Below the pieces are notes generated by a model, which did not search any database, was not told the DNA's origin, and saw only the letters and a program-made list of their open reading frames with translations. From the NCBI GenBank assembly GCA_963971425.1, contig OZ020526.1, positions 4,305,976-4,369,975 on the forward strand: DNA of 64,000 bases, read 5' to 3'. Position 1 is the stretch's first letter. Every line of letters begins with the position of its first letter. Positions 36,261-49,045 of the stretch are shown here, one piece after another. The position numbers and the translations under genes are program-made. Origin of the DNA: Bryoerythrophyllum caledonicum. Its lineage: Eukaryota; Streptophyta; Bryopsida; Pottiales; Pottiaceae.

Positions 36261-37263
36261 AAACTCAAATTCTAGCCGCCGCAACCAGGAACTCAAACCC
36301 TAAAATGACAAATCCTAGCCGCCGCAACCAAGAATCAAATCCTAAAAAGACAAACCCTAGTCACCACGTTACCATGGAGTTTGCATGACGCCTCATATCA
36401 AAATCGTAGACTAGAGGTGCGCACACATCCCTAACTACAAGTCCTCCTCCATCCTACATATCCGAAAATGTCCTCCAAACCTGTAGATCTGAACAAGCAA
36501 CATTACTTCTCTTCCAAAACCTATAATCATTATCTCCCCACCCCCCCATCAAGCTCACAGCTATCTTTTCTAAGTTACCCTCTCAAAACCCTTCTCCCCC
36601 CTCCAACATAAACCTTCTCCTCCACCTGCACGTTCGTGGGGGGCAGAACCCGCGAGCTGTGCACTCCCAGCCTACATCGCAACCTAGGCCTGCGGAGTAG
36701 ACATCGGACTTAAACCCTACCAAGGCGCCGTGAGGGCGGCGCGCCAGCCAAACGGCTTGTGGCGGCCGGCAGGAGGCCTGCGCAGGTGTTTGTGAAGCGC
36801 CGCCCCGGCTCCTCACATTCCCTCCCACCCTCACATTCCCTCACCACTTCCTCCATTTTCCTCCCTCACAACTCCTCCCTCTCCGCCCTCATAGCCACTC
36901 TCTCCCCGCCTTCACAAGCCCCTCTCTCCCCGCCCTCACAAGCCCCTCTCTCCAACACCTTCATTATCTCCCTCCTCCAAACCCAGGCTCTTACACTCAT
37001 AGCCTCCCTTCCAAAAACTGCCAAGGATGTGCGTGCGCACACCCCTCGTAGGATTATCAAAGGTGCTTGGATTGATATCCTTCATTGATACCCTCTATAC
37101 CAAAAACCTAATTCGAAACCCTAAATTGATACCATGATCCGATACCTAGGTTGATAATCGGATATTGGTACCAAGGAAGTCATACCCTAGTGGTGATATC
37201 CTCGCTATTGATATCCAAAGTACCTTAGTCCATAAATGATGTAGAGAATATCTCAACCAAGAC
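36261..37263. other. Non-coding region with short tandem repeats
   Basis: TCCTAGCCGCCGCAACCA-like units repeat at about 36272-36360. A GC-rich, Ser/Pro-rich open frame at 36759-37088 contains an internal repeat (TCACAAGCCCCTCTCTCC, twice) and has no recognisable domain. I do not call it a gene. AT-rich DNA with ATTGATACC words follows to 37260. Confidence 0.45.
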
Positions 37264-37264
37264 T

Positions 37265-38184
37265 CGTCAAAAATGCTTGTTTTAGTGCAATTAGCAAGAA
37301 AGAAAAAAATGAAACTTTTTTGTAGTTTAAACCATAGGATCTCAATTATGACTTATTAAGTAATATACTCACAAAATTTCATAAATTTTTACTGCACGGA
37401 TTGAAAGATAATAATGTATGAAGTAGAGAAAATGCTCATATCCTTCCCTGCGATTACTGGATCAACAGACTTTGACTTCAATTGGTGTTCGATTTTTGCA
37501 CTATAAAAGGTCTCAATTAATTACCATAATGTTAAGCATGATGTTAGTTCCTTATGTCAAAAAAATTTAGAGGTAGAAAAGGAGTGTAGCGTATTCAAAA
37601 AAATTGCGCAATGAGTGGAGGTTTAAAAATTCTCAATTCGCGTTATATTTTTTGTGAACTTGATATTGTTTCAAATGAGAATTCAAATGGTTAATAAGAA
37701 GGGTTACAACTCATAATGCCGTAGGTAAAATCAAAAGTAAATGATACAAAGATCTCAAAGTTTTATGTGGAAAGGTAGAAGATTTTTTGGTACCTTGGCC
37801 GAAAATGTGTGACAATGTGTGAAAATGATTGACTTGGATTAATATGCTATATCACCAAAGAACTAACATCATGCTTAACACGATGGTATTGGATTTAGAT
37901 CTTGTATAGTGCAAAAATTTGACAGAAAGTGAAGTTTAAGTCTATTGATCCGGTAAACATAGGGAAGAAAATGAACCATCTATTTTGCTTCAAACACTAT
38001 TATATTTCGATCCGTGCGGTCAAAGTTTATGAAATTTTGTGAATTTTTTATTTAACAAGTTTTAATTTAGATCCTACAGTCAAACGTAGAGATAAAATTT
38101 TATGATTTTTTTCTTTATACATTGCACTAGAATCGAACGGTTTTGAATGTTTTTTATTTGAAATTCTCACGGTACCTTAGAGGT
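37265..38184. mobile_element. Foldback derivative of the 940-bp TTAA-type MITE
   Basis: About 37265-37860 aligns in forward orientation with copy 1 (ATTGAAAGAT, GACTTTGACTTCA, GTTAAGCATGATGTTAGTTCC words). About 37858-38184 is then the same family's left half reversed, ending CGGTACCTTAGAGG followed by TTAA (38185-38188). The copy is thus a large palindrome with one recognisable terminus; its left terminus is lost. Confidence 0.65.
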
Positions 38185-38188
38185 TAAG

Positions 38189-38706
38189 CATGGTATTTGT
38201 TATTTGTACATACATTTTTAAAAGTACTAGAAGGATGTTTAATGCAATAGAAGTAGTATTGAATGGGAAGTTAGGGTTGGAGATGGAAGTGGATTAATTT
38301 TTCAATAGTTAGTCTTCAATTAAAATGAACAACTTTGAAGTGTTGAAAGAAGGATTCAGATAATGTATTTTTTTGCTTAACAAATATTACTTTCAAATTA
38401 ACCATAGTATTGGTTCCAGATATGTGAATTTTTACAAATAGGAAAATAGTGTAATATATTAAAACAATTGTTTCTAAAATGAAGGTCTTATTCTAAACCA
38501 ATACAGATTTTCTATTAATGTCAAATGATCATCTATTGATGTAATGTGATACCTTTTCACAAAAAATTGATATAAGCAAGAAGAATCTTATTTCATACTA
38601 ATAGTGACTATTGATTTGTAATGATATACAGGTTTTTTAGTGTAGCGTTACGGCACCACCAAAAATTGATAGAATCTGAGAGAGCCACGGCTGGTGGACC
38701 GCGGAA
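38189..38706. other. AT-rich intergenic DNA, no gene seen
   Basis: No supportable feature. It is AT-rich with only short, unremarkable open frames. Confidence 0.5.
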
Positions 38707-41700
38707 GTGGATGAGTCGAGCGCATTTTTGTGGGTGACGGATTATCCCTCTAAGCTGGAGAAGAGTACATCGGCGTTGGGGAAGAGTTTTGGCAAAATCC
38801 AGGCAATTACTCTTCGACGTGAAGATATGGTATACGTAACTTGCGTATTCGGTCCAGGTCAATTGAAGGTGAAGACTTTTCTTTTGAAGAAGTTGCTTCT
38901 TGCACGTGTCCCTATGAATCTTCTTCCAAATCTAGGTCAAGTGAAATTCCTCAAATCATTGCAGACAATTTGGTTAAAAATCTCTCTTGTGGTACATACT
39001 GCTAGACACAATAACGTCTTAGCCTGTTCAGCGTTATCACCGGAGATGGTGCTGAAGGCTAAGAACATTATGGAGGAACATATTAGATATAAGGCATTCT
39101 GAGAGAGGGACTCATCACGTACAACAACTCAAGCTCTGCCAGCGGAATCAGAAGAAAGAAAAGTTTATCGAATTCTTGTTGAGCTCTTGTAATTGGATTG
39201 GCAATCAATAGAGGGGGAGAGGGAAAGTGGAGGCCAACACCCCACCACAGCTTTTGAGGTACAAACATTACCCAATCTCCTATTTACGAGTAGACGTTCT
39301 ACGAAACGGCGACGGCGTATTAAGAGGGATGTAGCTCCTCGTTTAAGAGAAGACCCCTCATGTTTGGATCCAAGCGGGAGGAGGTTGATTGGAAGAAGTT
39401 TAGGATCAGGTGGCAAGGTTCCTAGGTTGGGGCTCAGGACGTCTGATGGTCATCGTAGGGCCTCTGCATCTACGCCGAGAGATTTAGCTGATTTGTCAGC
39501 CATGGGGGCGGAGGAAGAAGAATTTCACAACCTATCAGACGGTATACCAGTGGATTTTGAAGGCAATACGGAGATACCACGGGATGTTGCAACTTCAAGG
39601 TATTTAAAAGCACCAGTGCCTACATCGGATGAGATTGCAAAAAGATCAGTGTGGGGGAATTTTGTGTTTGAGGTACACATAGACCGCATTGTCTCTATGG
39701 AGAATCCGGAAACGAACCATCGGGTTTTATCACAGAAGAGGGTCAGAGAAGAATTTAATCGCTTAAGAGACCCAAATTCCACAACTTGGGTGAGTAGATT
39801 GGTACTTTGACCGATCAGATACATCGTGCATACGACTACCAATGATGGTGTCGCTGAGAAGCAGGAGTTGCCATTTCCGTTGGTAGGAACAACACGAAAG
39901 TTTGAGCGTATGTTCATTGCACACGAGACTGTTTTTGTACATAGTGATATAGAATCCTAATATTCTTGGCTTCAAGATCAAATCATTTGGGAACCGATGG
40001 ATGGGCAACACATAGTAGCAGCTAGTAAGTTTGCACAGCAGCAATGGAGAGATGATATTATGCCTTTAAATGAGTACCTAGAGACGTTCAAGCGGAGGGA
40101 GGCCTCTTTTGTGGTGTATGATGACCACCGCTTTTACATTGAGAAGTCTGCGCGGATCAACGTAGCGGAGTTCCAAAGAAAATCATATTCTACCATGGAA
40201 GAGGATTTGAGGAAGCTCCATCATATTTGGGATCTGTACGGGAAGCCCGATAGCTCACTACGTGCAACAATGCACGTAGGGCTATTGCTTTGGTGAGTGC
40301 GGCAAGTGCAGTGCATAAATTGTCCAAGGGGGATGGAGTTGTCACGGTGAAGAGGTTGGTCAAAAACATGCAGGATCTAACCCATCATGCATGGAATCCG
40401 AGCAATGATTGTTTTGAAGCTATCATTCAAGTATGCAAAGACTACAAAGACGACATTCTTTTTTACAAGACAGAGGAAGGGGACAAGTGGAAAGACATGG
40501 TGAGGAAGAAAGAGCTGGATCCAAATGTGGACGTAAGACTAACAAGAAAAAAAATGACTCAGAATTGGTTGACGCCGTTACATAGGGTTCCGAATCCATA
40601 TTATCTTTGGTTGACAAAGTCCTCTGCAGCCAAGCCGATGAAGGAGGACGGAATAAAACCTCCTCAAGCATATTACTTCAACGGTGTAAAAGACCCAAAT
40701 CCACATCCTCGTACGATTGCTGGTGTGGTTAACCGGTATCAGAGACGAGAAGCTGTGATGAATTCCATCCGTTGGTTGATGGTGGAAAACAAGGAAAATA
40801 CACCTAATTCCATGGAGTTCTTTCCTATCCGTATAGGGAAGTATTTTCTGAGGAGCAACAAACTTGATACCTTTGGAAAGCTTTTGAATGCTATCAAGAA
40901 AGCAGCTTGGACTGCTCTTGTGCGGTGGGAGGTGTCAAAACTAGAAGACATAGGCTACCTCATCCCCCCTTCTATCAGGTTTCATTATGGTGACATTGTA
41001 GTAGGGGAGCGTGGATACATTGGACTTTCCGTGGATGTGGGAGGGTTGGCTACTTTTAATTAGGAATGGTAGATGGAAGTTGAGAGGCCAGGCCAAAACA
41101 ACACAGAGAATCTTCTTCCGGTTCGGTGTAGAAGAAGGTTATTCCGCACCAACTACATAGAGCTCGGGAAACCATATTTGTGGGTGATTGATTGTTGGCA
41201 TGGTTGTGTAAGGCATAGAGATGGTCATTGGTGAGACGACCAGTTACCCGCAGCTTCTGCACAACTGATATTATGGATGACAAATATTGAACGATGGAAC
41301 GTCATCTTCTTGTTACCACCGGCCGTGTATGCCAACAAAGAATTTTCACAAAGGTGAAGCTTCCAGAGGGGTATACTATGCAACGTGGATGTTGGGCATT
41401 TGATTCCAATTTGGTTAATTCTTATGCTCTCAATTTTACAGAGAATGGGCATCTGGAGCAAGTAGTACAACCAATTGTCGATGTTGTGATTTGTATGCAG
41501 CACCCTATAGATACATCTCCTAGCCCAAACTATGTTTTTAAGGACCTTCTACTTGCACTTATATTCTTGGATCAGTGGAGTGAGGCACGCCAACCCTCTA
41601 AAGTTGATCCACTTGAAAGATCTCTATCAAAGCTGGCAAGACTAGTGGGCTCATACTTGCCCCGAGGTTGGGGTTTAGTGGCATGTAACATATCTACGGC

Positions 41701-42490
41701 CATTTCCACGATCCTTCAAGGAGATTTCTAGGGATCTGAATTTTTTATTATTGACGATTGTACAGACAGAGTTTCATTCCTGTACAATGAGTTGTCCGAT
41801 AATTTCCAAGGACAACTGTTGGTCAGGACTGGTGGAACAAATATTGGTTGCAATATTGTACATGAGACCGAAGAGGCGATTGGTGGAGTGAGGAATGAAG
41901 ACGACAATGAGGATGGAGGTGGTCTACAGGAGAGATTGTCACGTTCAAGTACTACTAAAGATTCTTCATCTCGCAATAGTTCGAGCTATAGGACTTCAGA
42001 CACCGATAAAAATGAAGTGAACTAGTCTCCTTCAAGAGAGAGGATTCCATCAAAGCAGCCGGCGGTGGGAAATACTTCAAGGGAGACGTCTGCAACACCT
42101 GTAAAAAGGATGCAAGATATTGGTGTAGTGGATGTTAGTTTGGCGGAAGTGGCATGAGGGGGGCGTACATTTGATGGTACAAGTTTGAGATGGGGGAAGA
42201 AGAATCGGACTCATTGGCATTTTTTCGGTGCAGAGGAGGATTCCACTGCCTTTGATGTCTTCTCAATCAAAGCTTGTATCGGAGACTCATGAGACGTTCG
42301 GAGGTAATCAGAGTGATACCGGACCAAGTTTGCCCCCTATTCCAAGATCTAGCGTATCCGAGGACATCATTGCATTTCACGGGGCCTTCTCTTCAGAGCG
42401 AGAGATGTCCTTTTATACAGAAGATTGTTTTTTTTACAATGATGATAGTGTAAAGCATACGCGGAAGGGTGTTCCTGGCAATTACTGATA
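38707..42490 (+). pseudogene. Broken multi-part coding region of unknown family
   Basis: A run of plus-strand open segments lies in close order: 38707-39102, 39193-39810, 39997-40296, 40290-41063, 41294-41731, 41792-42025 and 42228-42488. The frame of 39193-39810 continues past a TGA (39808-39810) and a TAA (39958-39960) into 39997-40296, then shifts into 40290-41063, so these were one protein. Notable parts are a basic N-terminus (KRRRRIKRD), the motif WEPMDGQHIVAASKFAQQQW near 40000, a Lys-rich middle, and NPYYLWLTKSS further on. The DGQH motif is faintly like ParB-type folds, but I cannot identify the family. GC content is higher than in flanking DNA, which supports a decayed gene. A large mobile element is the likeliest source. 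Confidence 0.5.
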
Positions 42491-43548
42491 TGTTGAGTGT
42501 GCGTCGATTAGCATCGAAGATGTGGAAGATCGTCCAGTGCAGGATCATGAACTGTCCACTATGGTAGGTAGCGCCATTGGACACGTGGAGGGAGTCGTTG
42601 CGCTAGAAGATGAGCTCTGAGCCCTGGAGCTATATACTATAGTAGAGCATGCACGCAATTTAGGTGGCAAATACGTTAGTATAATGCAGTTTAAGATGTG
42701 TCTATCGTTCGGTGGGTGGTATACATTTATATATTGGGTGGTCCATATGATATGTTTGATTTTAGAATCTCTTAGCAATAGTGTGGAATTGCTTGATTTT
42801 GTATGTTTTTGCATATAAAATACAGTGAGGTACTTTACACTCTCTTAGGAAATTCCATATATAATTTTGTATCTCTTACACATTGTATTTGTAGTGCAAT
42901 ACTCTAAAATCCTATAATAACTCAAAATTCATTTATAATCTCTTTAGGCACATGATTATAATTTTGTAGCAGGATTTGCAAACTAGATTAGAAATCATAT
43001 ATTTTCTAATTAACCATAGTAAATGGAAAAAATATCACTTGTATGAACATGAAGATGCCAATGTTTGACACGACGAACACCAAAATTTTGTGACAAAAAA
43101 CATACTAAAATCTTGCCAAATTTTGATTTTTTTAAAAGTTATGAGCAAATAACTTGGGGCTTTCTACCAGCAACCACACTTAACCAGTGCACTTGGTTAA
43201 GTGCATAATGCTTAATTGCATGTTTGTAGTAAGTTTTTGGTTTTGACCATTGGTTGACCACCAAGTGATGGAGGAGACCAAGTGGATATATGTCCTCCAT
43301 GGTTAGCTCTCTCATCCACTGGATGGATGGATGAAGCTAGGATTTCGAGGAGACTTGTAAGGAGAGCTCCAGCTCTCTCTCGCTCTCTCTTGCAAGCTCT
43401 TGGAAGTGAGTATATGTGAGGATTCTAGGCAAGTTAGTGAACTTTCTCCGCTTCAGACTGAGTGCAAAAATCTTGAGGCAAAGCAATGGTATTTTTATAA
43501 CCTAAAGTAATTTCATCAAAAAATTATTGCGCAAGTTTAATTTACAGG
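42491..43548. other. Intergenic DNA, no gene seen
   Basis: AT-rich, with a CT-rich patch at 43370-43395. No gene or RNA recognised. Confidence 0.5.
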
Positions 43549-43968
43549 ATGGCAATTATTGTCAAATACCAAATTATGGATCCTCATCTACTGCTACAGA
43601 AGGTCATGAACACTCCCAAAGTAAACTCTGCCTCAGTTCGCACTGACGCGCCAAAAGATATTATTTTTTTATGCCGTTTACTTGAAGAACTTGGACTTGA
43701 TATGCACGACGCAACTCCGCTATTTAGCAACAATCAATCTTGTATAAAACTAGCTCAGAGTCCGGTTATGCATGGAAGAACTAAAGACATTGATATTCAG
43801 CATCACTTTATTCGCAAAGCTACCCAAAGTAAGGCAGTTCAGATTGATAACATCCCAACTTGCTCTCAGCAAGCTGATTTCCTCACGAAACCCCTACCAT
43901 ATCAAAAGTTTGTTACCAACAGGCACAGTGCTAGTATTTTAGAAACCCCCACTAAAATTGCACCTTAA
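43549..43968 (+). pseudogene. Ty1/copia pol fragment, C-terminal RNase H
   Basis: The segment from about 43640 reads LCRLLEELG, then NNQSCIKLAQSPVMHGRTKD, IDIQHHFIRK and QADFLTKPLPYQKF. These are the closing blocks of copia RNase H (DNQS, HxRTKHIDIRHHFIRE, ADILTKPL in intact elements). Only the last 120 residues survive; no RT, integrase or protease is attached. The TAA stop (43966-43968) is part of the TTAA target site of the MITE that follows, so the original C-terminus was cut off by that insertion. Copia elements replicate by reverse transcription; this fragment is inactive. Confidence 0.88.
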
Positions 43969-44266
43969 CCCTTTAAGCCCAATGAGCATTTTCGAACAAT
44001 AAGGATCTACGAACATTAGAGATCATGCAAAATGACGTCTACACAGTGGGTATTTTTCAGCACAGAAATCTACAAACTCATTCCACGGAAATCACTGTAG
44101 GTTGCTGATGCTTGCACCGATCGCGGTGGGCGATGGTCTCAATAAATGCCTATCTTCCTCCACCTCTCAGTCGTGGTCTATTTTTTCCTTTGAGGTGGTG
44201 TATAGCACTTTCTGTAAAGGTTCTTGTGCCTAAACGACCCATATATGGTCGATTGGCCTCAAAGGG
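43969..44266. mobile_element. MITE, TTAA target site (piggyBac-like), ~300-bp family, copy 1
   Basis: Ends CCCTTTAAGCCCAATGAG and GGCCTCAAAGGG are inverted repeats, flanked by TTAA at 43965-43968 and 44267-44270. It lies inside the copia pol remnant. Related copies are at 53879-54148 and at the window end (63789 on, opposite orientation). Confidence 0.82.
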
Positions 44267-44270
44267 TTAA

Positions 44271-45187
44271 CCTAGTCTGGTGTGTGCCACCCTTGAATCC
44301 ACAACCCTTTTTTACCCTGCTTGTGCCAAAAGTCTGGCGCACTCGAGTTTATTTTTGACTCTCTATTATCCCACCACAAGAATGGGTCTTCAAAGTATTG
44401 CAACCAACTCGCCTCAACGGAATCACCAGCACCTTTGACCTTGTTGTTGGACGAAAACCTAGCTGAGATGTTGAACACTACTTCTACCTCATCTTTGCCT
44501 TCACATGTAGATACAACAATCCAGAAGAATCAAGTCTGAAGTACACGATCACGAAGTCGACGCACCACAGTCGACAAAGTACGTTAGAGTATCAATAAAT
44601 CAGTCTGTGTTTACAGGAGCTCCATGTGTCTACAGGCTAGTATGTCTTACATCTTCCTCACCGACAGGCTTGTCATTCTTCTATGTCTTTGGACGGAAAC
44701 GAGCACGCAGCTCTTACAACTCATGTGCTCTTTTCTTCCACCTTGTCAGGTAGCCAACAAATCAGACGAGTTATTCCATCTTCAACATTAGGTGGAGGCA
44801 ATGCAAAAGGAACAAGACCTGTTGCTCCCAGAGCGACATGTCCTGTGTATGGCGGTGACTTCAACAAGGTGTTATCGGGAGCGACCTGCTTCCCATGCGT
44901 CTAATCTCGGATGTACCCAGCACCTCATGAGCCTTTCTTTTGCTCAAACTTTGGAAAAATCATATCAGGAAATTTCGAATTCTGAGACTATAGAAACATG
45001 CATTTATCCATGATGAATTTTTCATCAGCATGAAACTCAAATTATTGAACTATCACCGATGAGATGGTTTGCAGTGCAGAACATCTCATAGTCTACCTAC
45101 CATCATTGGACAATCAAAATCTGAAGATATTCATTGATCTAGCTGTTTCTTCGGAGGCGTAGCTAGATGAAGCGACCCGATTAAAAC
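44271..45187. other. Probable copia-derived DNA, not resolved
   Basis: Continues from the interrupted pol fragment to the LTR. Open frames at 44321-44539 and 44683-45013 show no domain I recognise. The DNA may be 3' sequence of the copia element or unrelated. Confidence 0.3.
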
Positions 45188-45378
45188 TGTTAGTACACTC
45201 GCACCGAAACCAAACGGATCAGTATATCTATTCATCCCGATGCTTAACCTGTAGATACTTTCCCATTTGCTGTATAGATTACTCTGCTCTAATTAGCCTT
45301 CGCCCTGCAGTACTTGACTGCGGGTCCCAGATTGTAAACTTATCTCATGATCAATACCAAGTTCGATGATCACCAACA
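45188..45378 (+). repeat. Ty1/copia long terminal repeat (single)
   Basis: A 191-bp segment starts TGTTAGTACACTCG and ends CACCAACA, giving the TGTT...AACA termini typical of copia LTRs. It is immediately followed by a primer binding site. An AGTATATC word may be a TATA-like box. No second copy is visible in the window, so age cannot be estimated. Confidence 0.7.
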
Positions 45379-45390
45379 TGGTATCAAAGC
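45379..45390 (+). other. Copia primer binding site (initiator tRNA-Met)
   Basis: TGGTATCAAAGC directly follows the LTR and differs by one base from the usual plant copia site TGGTATCAGAGC, which pairs with the 3' end of initiator Met-tRNA. Confidence 0.85.
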
Positions 45391-45447
45391 GATTAGGCTC
45401 TCTCATCCTCTCCTTGTGCTAGCATCGTCTAGGGTCACCTTTTCAGT

Positions 45448-45900
45448 ATGGAATCTGCTCTATAAGGTTGGGATGTTCCTGAGAGCTCCAAGCTCCTAGA
45501 CATTTCCAACTACGCCATTTGGTAGTTTAAAGTCAGTAACATCTTGAGAGGAGAGAAACTTTGGAGGACAGTTGATCCAGACATACCTTCGCAGACGTCA
45601 TCACTTGGAGCTGACGTTGGATAATCTTCAAGGGTCACTTCACCATCTGCGGCACCAGCTCATGCACCAATTGGAGCTGCAAAAGGCAAGGCGACGGGTA
45701 GCACATCTGCTAGCGCGGACGATCCCGACAACCTTGAAGACCTCAAGCACAAGGCTATATGCATTATCGCGTTCTCATTTAAGGACTCCTTACTTCCTCA
45801 CATCATGCACCTCCCGGAACCTAGACAGATGTGGGGGATATTGAGAGATTTATATAAATTCAAGTCCACTAACAGGAGACTAACCTAAGTTCCTAACAGT
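45448..45900 (+). pseudogene. Ty1/copia gag remnant
   Basis: An ATG at 45448 lies 58 bp after the PBS but meets a stop within six codons. Across shifts the segment reads SSKLLDISNYAIW, VSNILRGEKLWRTVDPD, then DPDNLEDLKHKAICIIAFSF and PRQMWGILRDLYKF. These match the N-terminal half of copia gag (Retrotran_gag_2/UBN2 type), which assembles the capsid-like particle. At least three stops or shifts are present and the rest of gag is missing. Confidence 0.75.
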
Positions 45901-47284
45901 ATGATACCATTTGTTATATCGGCGGATTCCACATAACCAATTGTGATCTCTCTCACCAATTCGTTCTTTTTCTCATACGATGTGACAAATCTAGCATTTC
46001 CTGTCGTTTCATTTACACAGTAGAGCATGTTCTGAATACTAAAAAACTTGAAATGTTTAAATTATGGCACTTAGAATCTGCATCTACAAAAGTTATGAGT
46101 TCTGCACAAGAAGGTACCGAAAACTGCCAATGTAACTGACATAGCCGCTTGTATAAATTTCTCCAAGGACGTTTGCCATCAGACCAGTTTCAATCTCGCT
46201 GTCAGTAAGTGGTCGTCAACCAAAGTGAGCAAAGCTGACATCCTTCTCGAGCTACAGCTTAATCAGTTGATGCCGAAACTTTAGCATTGTAGCCGGAGAT
46301 CGAAAATTCAACCATCGTCGGAAAGTTTGACCTGAGCACACACACTTACTCCCAACACTTGTCCGTGCTTTCCCAGAATGAAAAATGTCGAGCACACTTC
46401 CACTTCAGTATGGAGTATTGTTGAGTTAATTGAACCTGAATAAGATAAACCAATTGCAGACACTCCGGAGCAAACTGAATTGGGTATGGTTTCTGAGCCA
46501 GAAACTGATCACCCATCTCCGGATCACCTCGTCGACACAGTCCTGAATCTGTAGGTTCACTCCGGTAAACCACAACAACCAATAAGGTAAGCCCCCCTAA
46601 AACCGACAAGTTAAGGAATGTGCATATATGGAGAGAGGAGATAATTATACTTTTATTTTTCAGTGATAGCCAATAGAATTACAATTTCAACCCAAGTGAT
46701 TTCATATTTTTTCAATGAAAACTAAATTAGTTATGAATTTTCAAATTGTGCAGCCATGTTTAGTGGGTGGGGAGCAATAGGTACCTCCCATAAACAACGA
46801 CCAAAAGTAAGGGTGTTGACTAATAGCAAACCTCCATTTGGAGCTCAATTGGTGGTAATGGGATGGAAGAGGGTTGGATATACCCCAATTTTATAGGCGT
46901 TAGCTATGGGTTTTTGTTGGTTATGGAGAGGCTTACCTTAGTCCAAACGCAATTAACAACAGCACTAAAAGTCACTAAAAGAGATGACCAGCTAAATGTC
47001 ACCAGCGTCAAGAAAAAGTTGGATATGGCATGTACAATCAGACCTCTTTATTTCATGTAGACGGATGTCACAGGAGGGTGGGTGGGGTAGGCCTCTTTTT
47101 TTCTGGCTTATTAAAATTTTGAGGATCTATAAGCTTTTTTCGGGAAAAAATTGTCAAATTTGGGGCATGTGTCTTCTATTAACCCCGGAGATCCCTCCTT
47201 GGTCTAAATAGGGCCTCCTTCTAACATAAAAATAGGGGCCAAGTTTAACCTATGCCCCGTTTCCCTTACCATCCGTCTACATAG
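45901..47284. other. Degraded DNA, possibly further copia remnants
   Basis: A short open segment near 46420-46550 reads Pro/Glu/Asp-rich (EPETDHPSPDHLVD), similar in style to the linker between copia integrase and RT. This is weak. No gene is supportable, and 46600-47284 shows nothing recognisable. Confidence 0.3.
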
Positions 47285-49045
47285 TTTAAAGAGATCCTAT
47301 ACAACCCATAAAAGGAATCAAAATTGCAAAAAAACTACATGGACTTCAAAACAATATCAGAGCATATCAATTGATGGCTATACACAAATCCCTTAGCAAA
47401 ATCTCCAAAACATATTCCAATGAACCAAAACATATATTTACAGACTATCTAAACCTACTATATTTACTTAGTCCACAAATTAGACTCCCAACTCATTGTA
47501 AAAGTCACCTTGACCAAGCAACTTTAGCCTTTCTAGTGCAAATGCTACTATGATAATGTACACAACCTACAACTTTGTAGAAAGAGCCCATATTTGTATA
47601 GATGGAAATGAACAAGCAAATAAATTAGCAAAAGAAGGATGTGAAAAATACATAGAAACACCAAACTTCCATACGAACACGCACATGTAACTCCATTCTT
47701 CTTTTAAAAAGAGAAATGGGTCTTTGATAGGGGATACTCTAGGCAAAGAACTCATACGCTTATTAGTAAAAGACTTGGACAAAAAATTTACCAGAATGAC
47801 CTTGGAACCATCAATGACAAATTTCCCAGTACTGAAAAATGGACAGGAATCAAAGTCATTTACGATGAATTTTCCACAAATTTTTGGAACAATTATGCAA
47901 TTACTGCTTCACAAGAAATAAGTCTTACTAAATTCCAAACATAACATTACATGGAAAATGCTTAATAAAGACATTGACAACAAACTTTCCAATGACTTTT
48001 GGACAAAGCCCCTTATCACGGACTCAAAGAAAACACGCATTATAAAATTCAGAACGGGCCAATACGTTGGGAATGCTAGAAAAATACTCTTCTTTGGACC
48101 CGCAAGATTTCCTTCCATCACGTGCTCCACATGGAACTCCACCAAGCCAGACACATGGCTCCATGAGTCCATGTACTACTCAAATGCGAGCAACACCACA
48201 TGCACTCACTATTAGTCACTGAAGACATAACAAAGCCGTACAAGAAATCATAAAACTACTTGTATCCCATGGTAAAACCAAATGCCTAATGTATATATGA
48301 ACGTTGGTATCTTTCATGACAACTCATTAGAAAATACAGTGGAACACAAAGATGCCATTGTAACGCTAGGTTCAAATATGATTTACTATGTGTCCGCCGC
48401 ATACAAGACAATAAACCTTTGCCAAAAGCCCCCAATCCAAACATCACCATACAATTTATAGAATTCACATATTGTAATGACAGATTCTCAACACATACAA
48501 TTAACCAAATTTAGACAAACAAATATCAACCTCTTCTAAATGAAATCAAAGCAATAAGCTGGAAAGTAGACCCACTAATAGTAATAATGGTCAGCGCCAG
48601 AGCTACTACATATATCCCATCCATGAAAGCCATAGAAGACACATTTAAAATTCCAAATGCCTCCATTAGAAACACCTTTAAAAACTTCAACACCGTTGCC
48701 AACCAATATGCCATATCCATTCTCCTCCACAAAAGAAGAGTAGAAAACAACCAACCCCTACTTGAGCCGCATAACTCATAATAATTAAACAATCCACTTC
48801 CAAACAATACAAACAAATATCACCTCACTTCCAATACCATACACACTACACTTTCTTCCCAACTTAGAAGGCTTGTTTTGAGCTTTTATTCCACAGTGTC
48901 TACCCTCGAGAGGAGGAAGTAGTTCCATACCACTAATCCTTTGTCCAGATGGCATTGTTTTAGTAGTGGAACAAATAGACACTCTATTCACGTTGGTTTC
49001 CCTCAGAGAGACTGAAGTTCTTCTTCTTTTGGAAAATGCTTGTAA
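47285..49045 (+). mobile_element. 5'-truncated second copy of the dual-domain LINE
   Basis: Begins within the RNase H region (aligning with about 18350) and runs through the zinc region, the C-terminal nuclease-like domain (EFTYCNDRFS, KYQPLL, DPLIVI, ARATTYIPS) and the shared 3' UTR. It ends at a TTC-rich tail near 49030. Many frameshifts and stops make it inactive. Its abrupt 5' end and intact 3' end fit incomplete target-primed reverse transcription. It differs at many positions from the 18.3-20.0 kb copy, so the two insertions are old and independent. Confidence 0.82.

Noticed and set aside
36759..37088. 109-codon Ser/Pro-rich frame
   Set aside because: Contains a short internal repeat and no domain; GC-rich by composition only.
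43549..45900. Tandem copia elements sharing one LTR (pol-LTR-PBS-gag)
   Set aside because: The 0.9 kb between pol and LTR (MITE excluded) has no polypurine tract I can identify, and no second LTR is visible; two separate fragments are equally likely.
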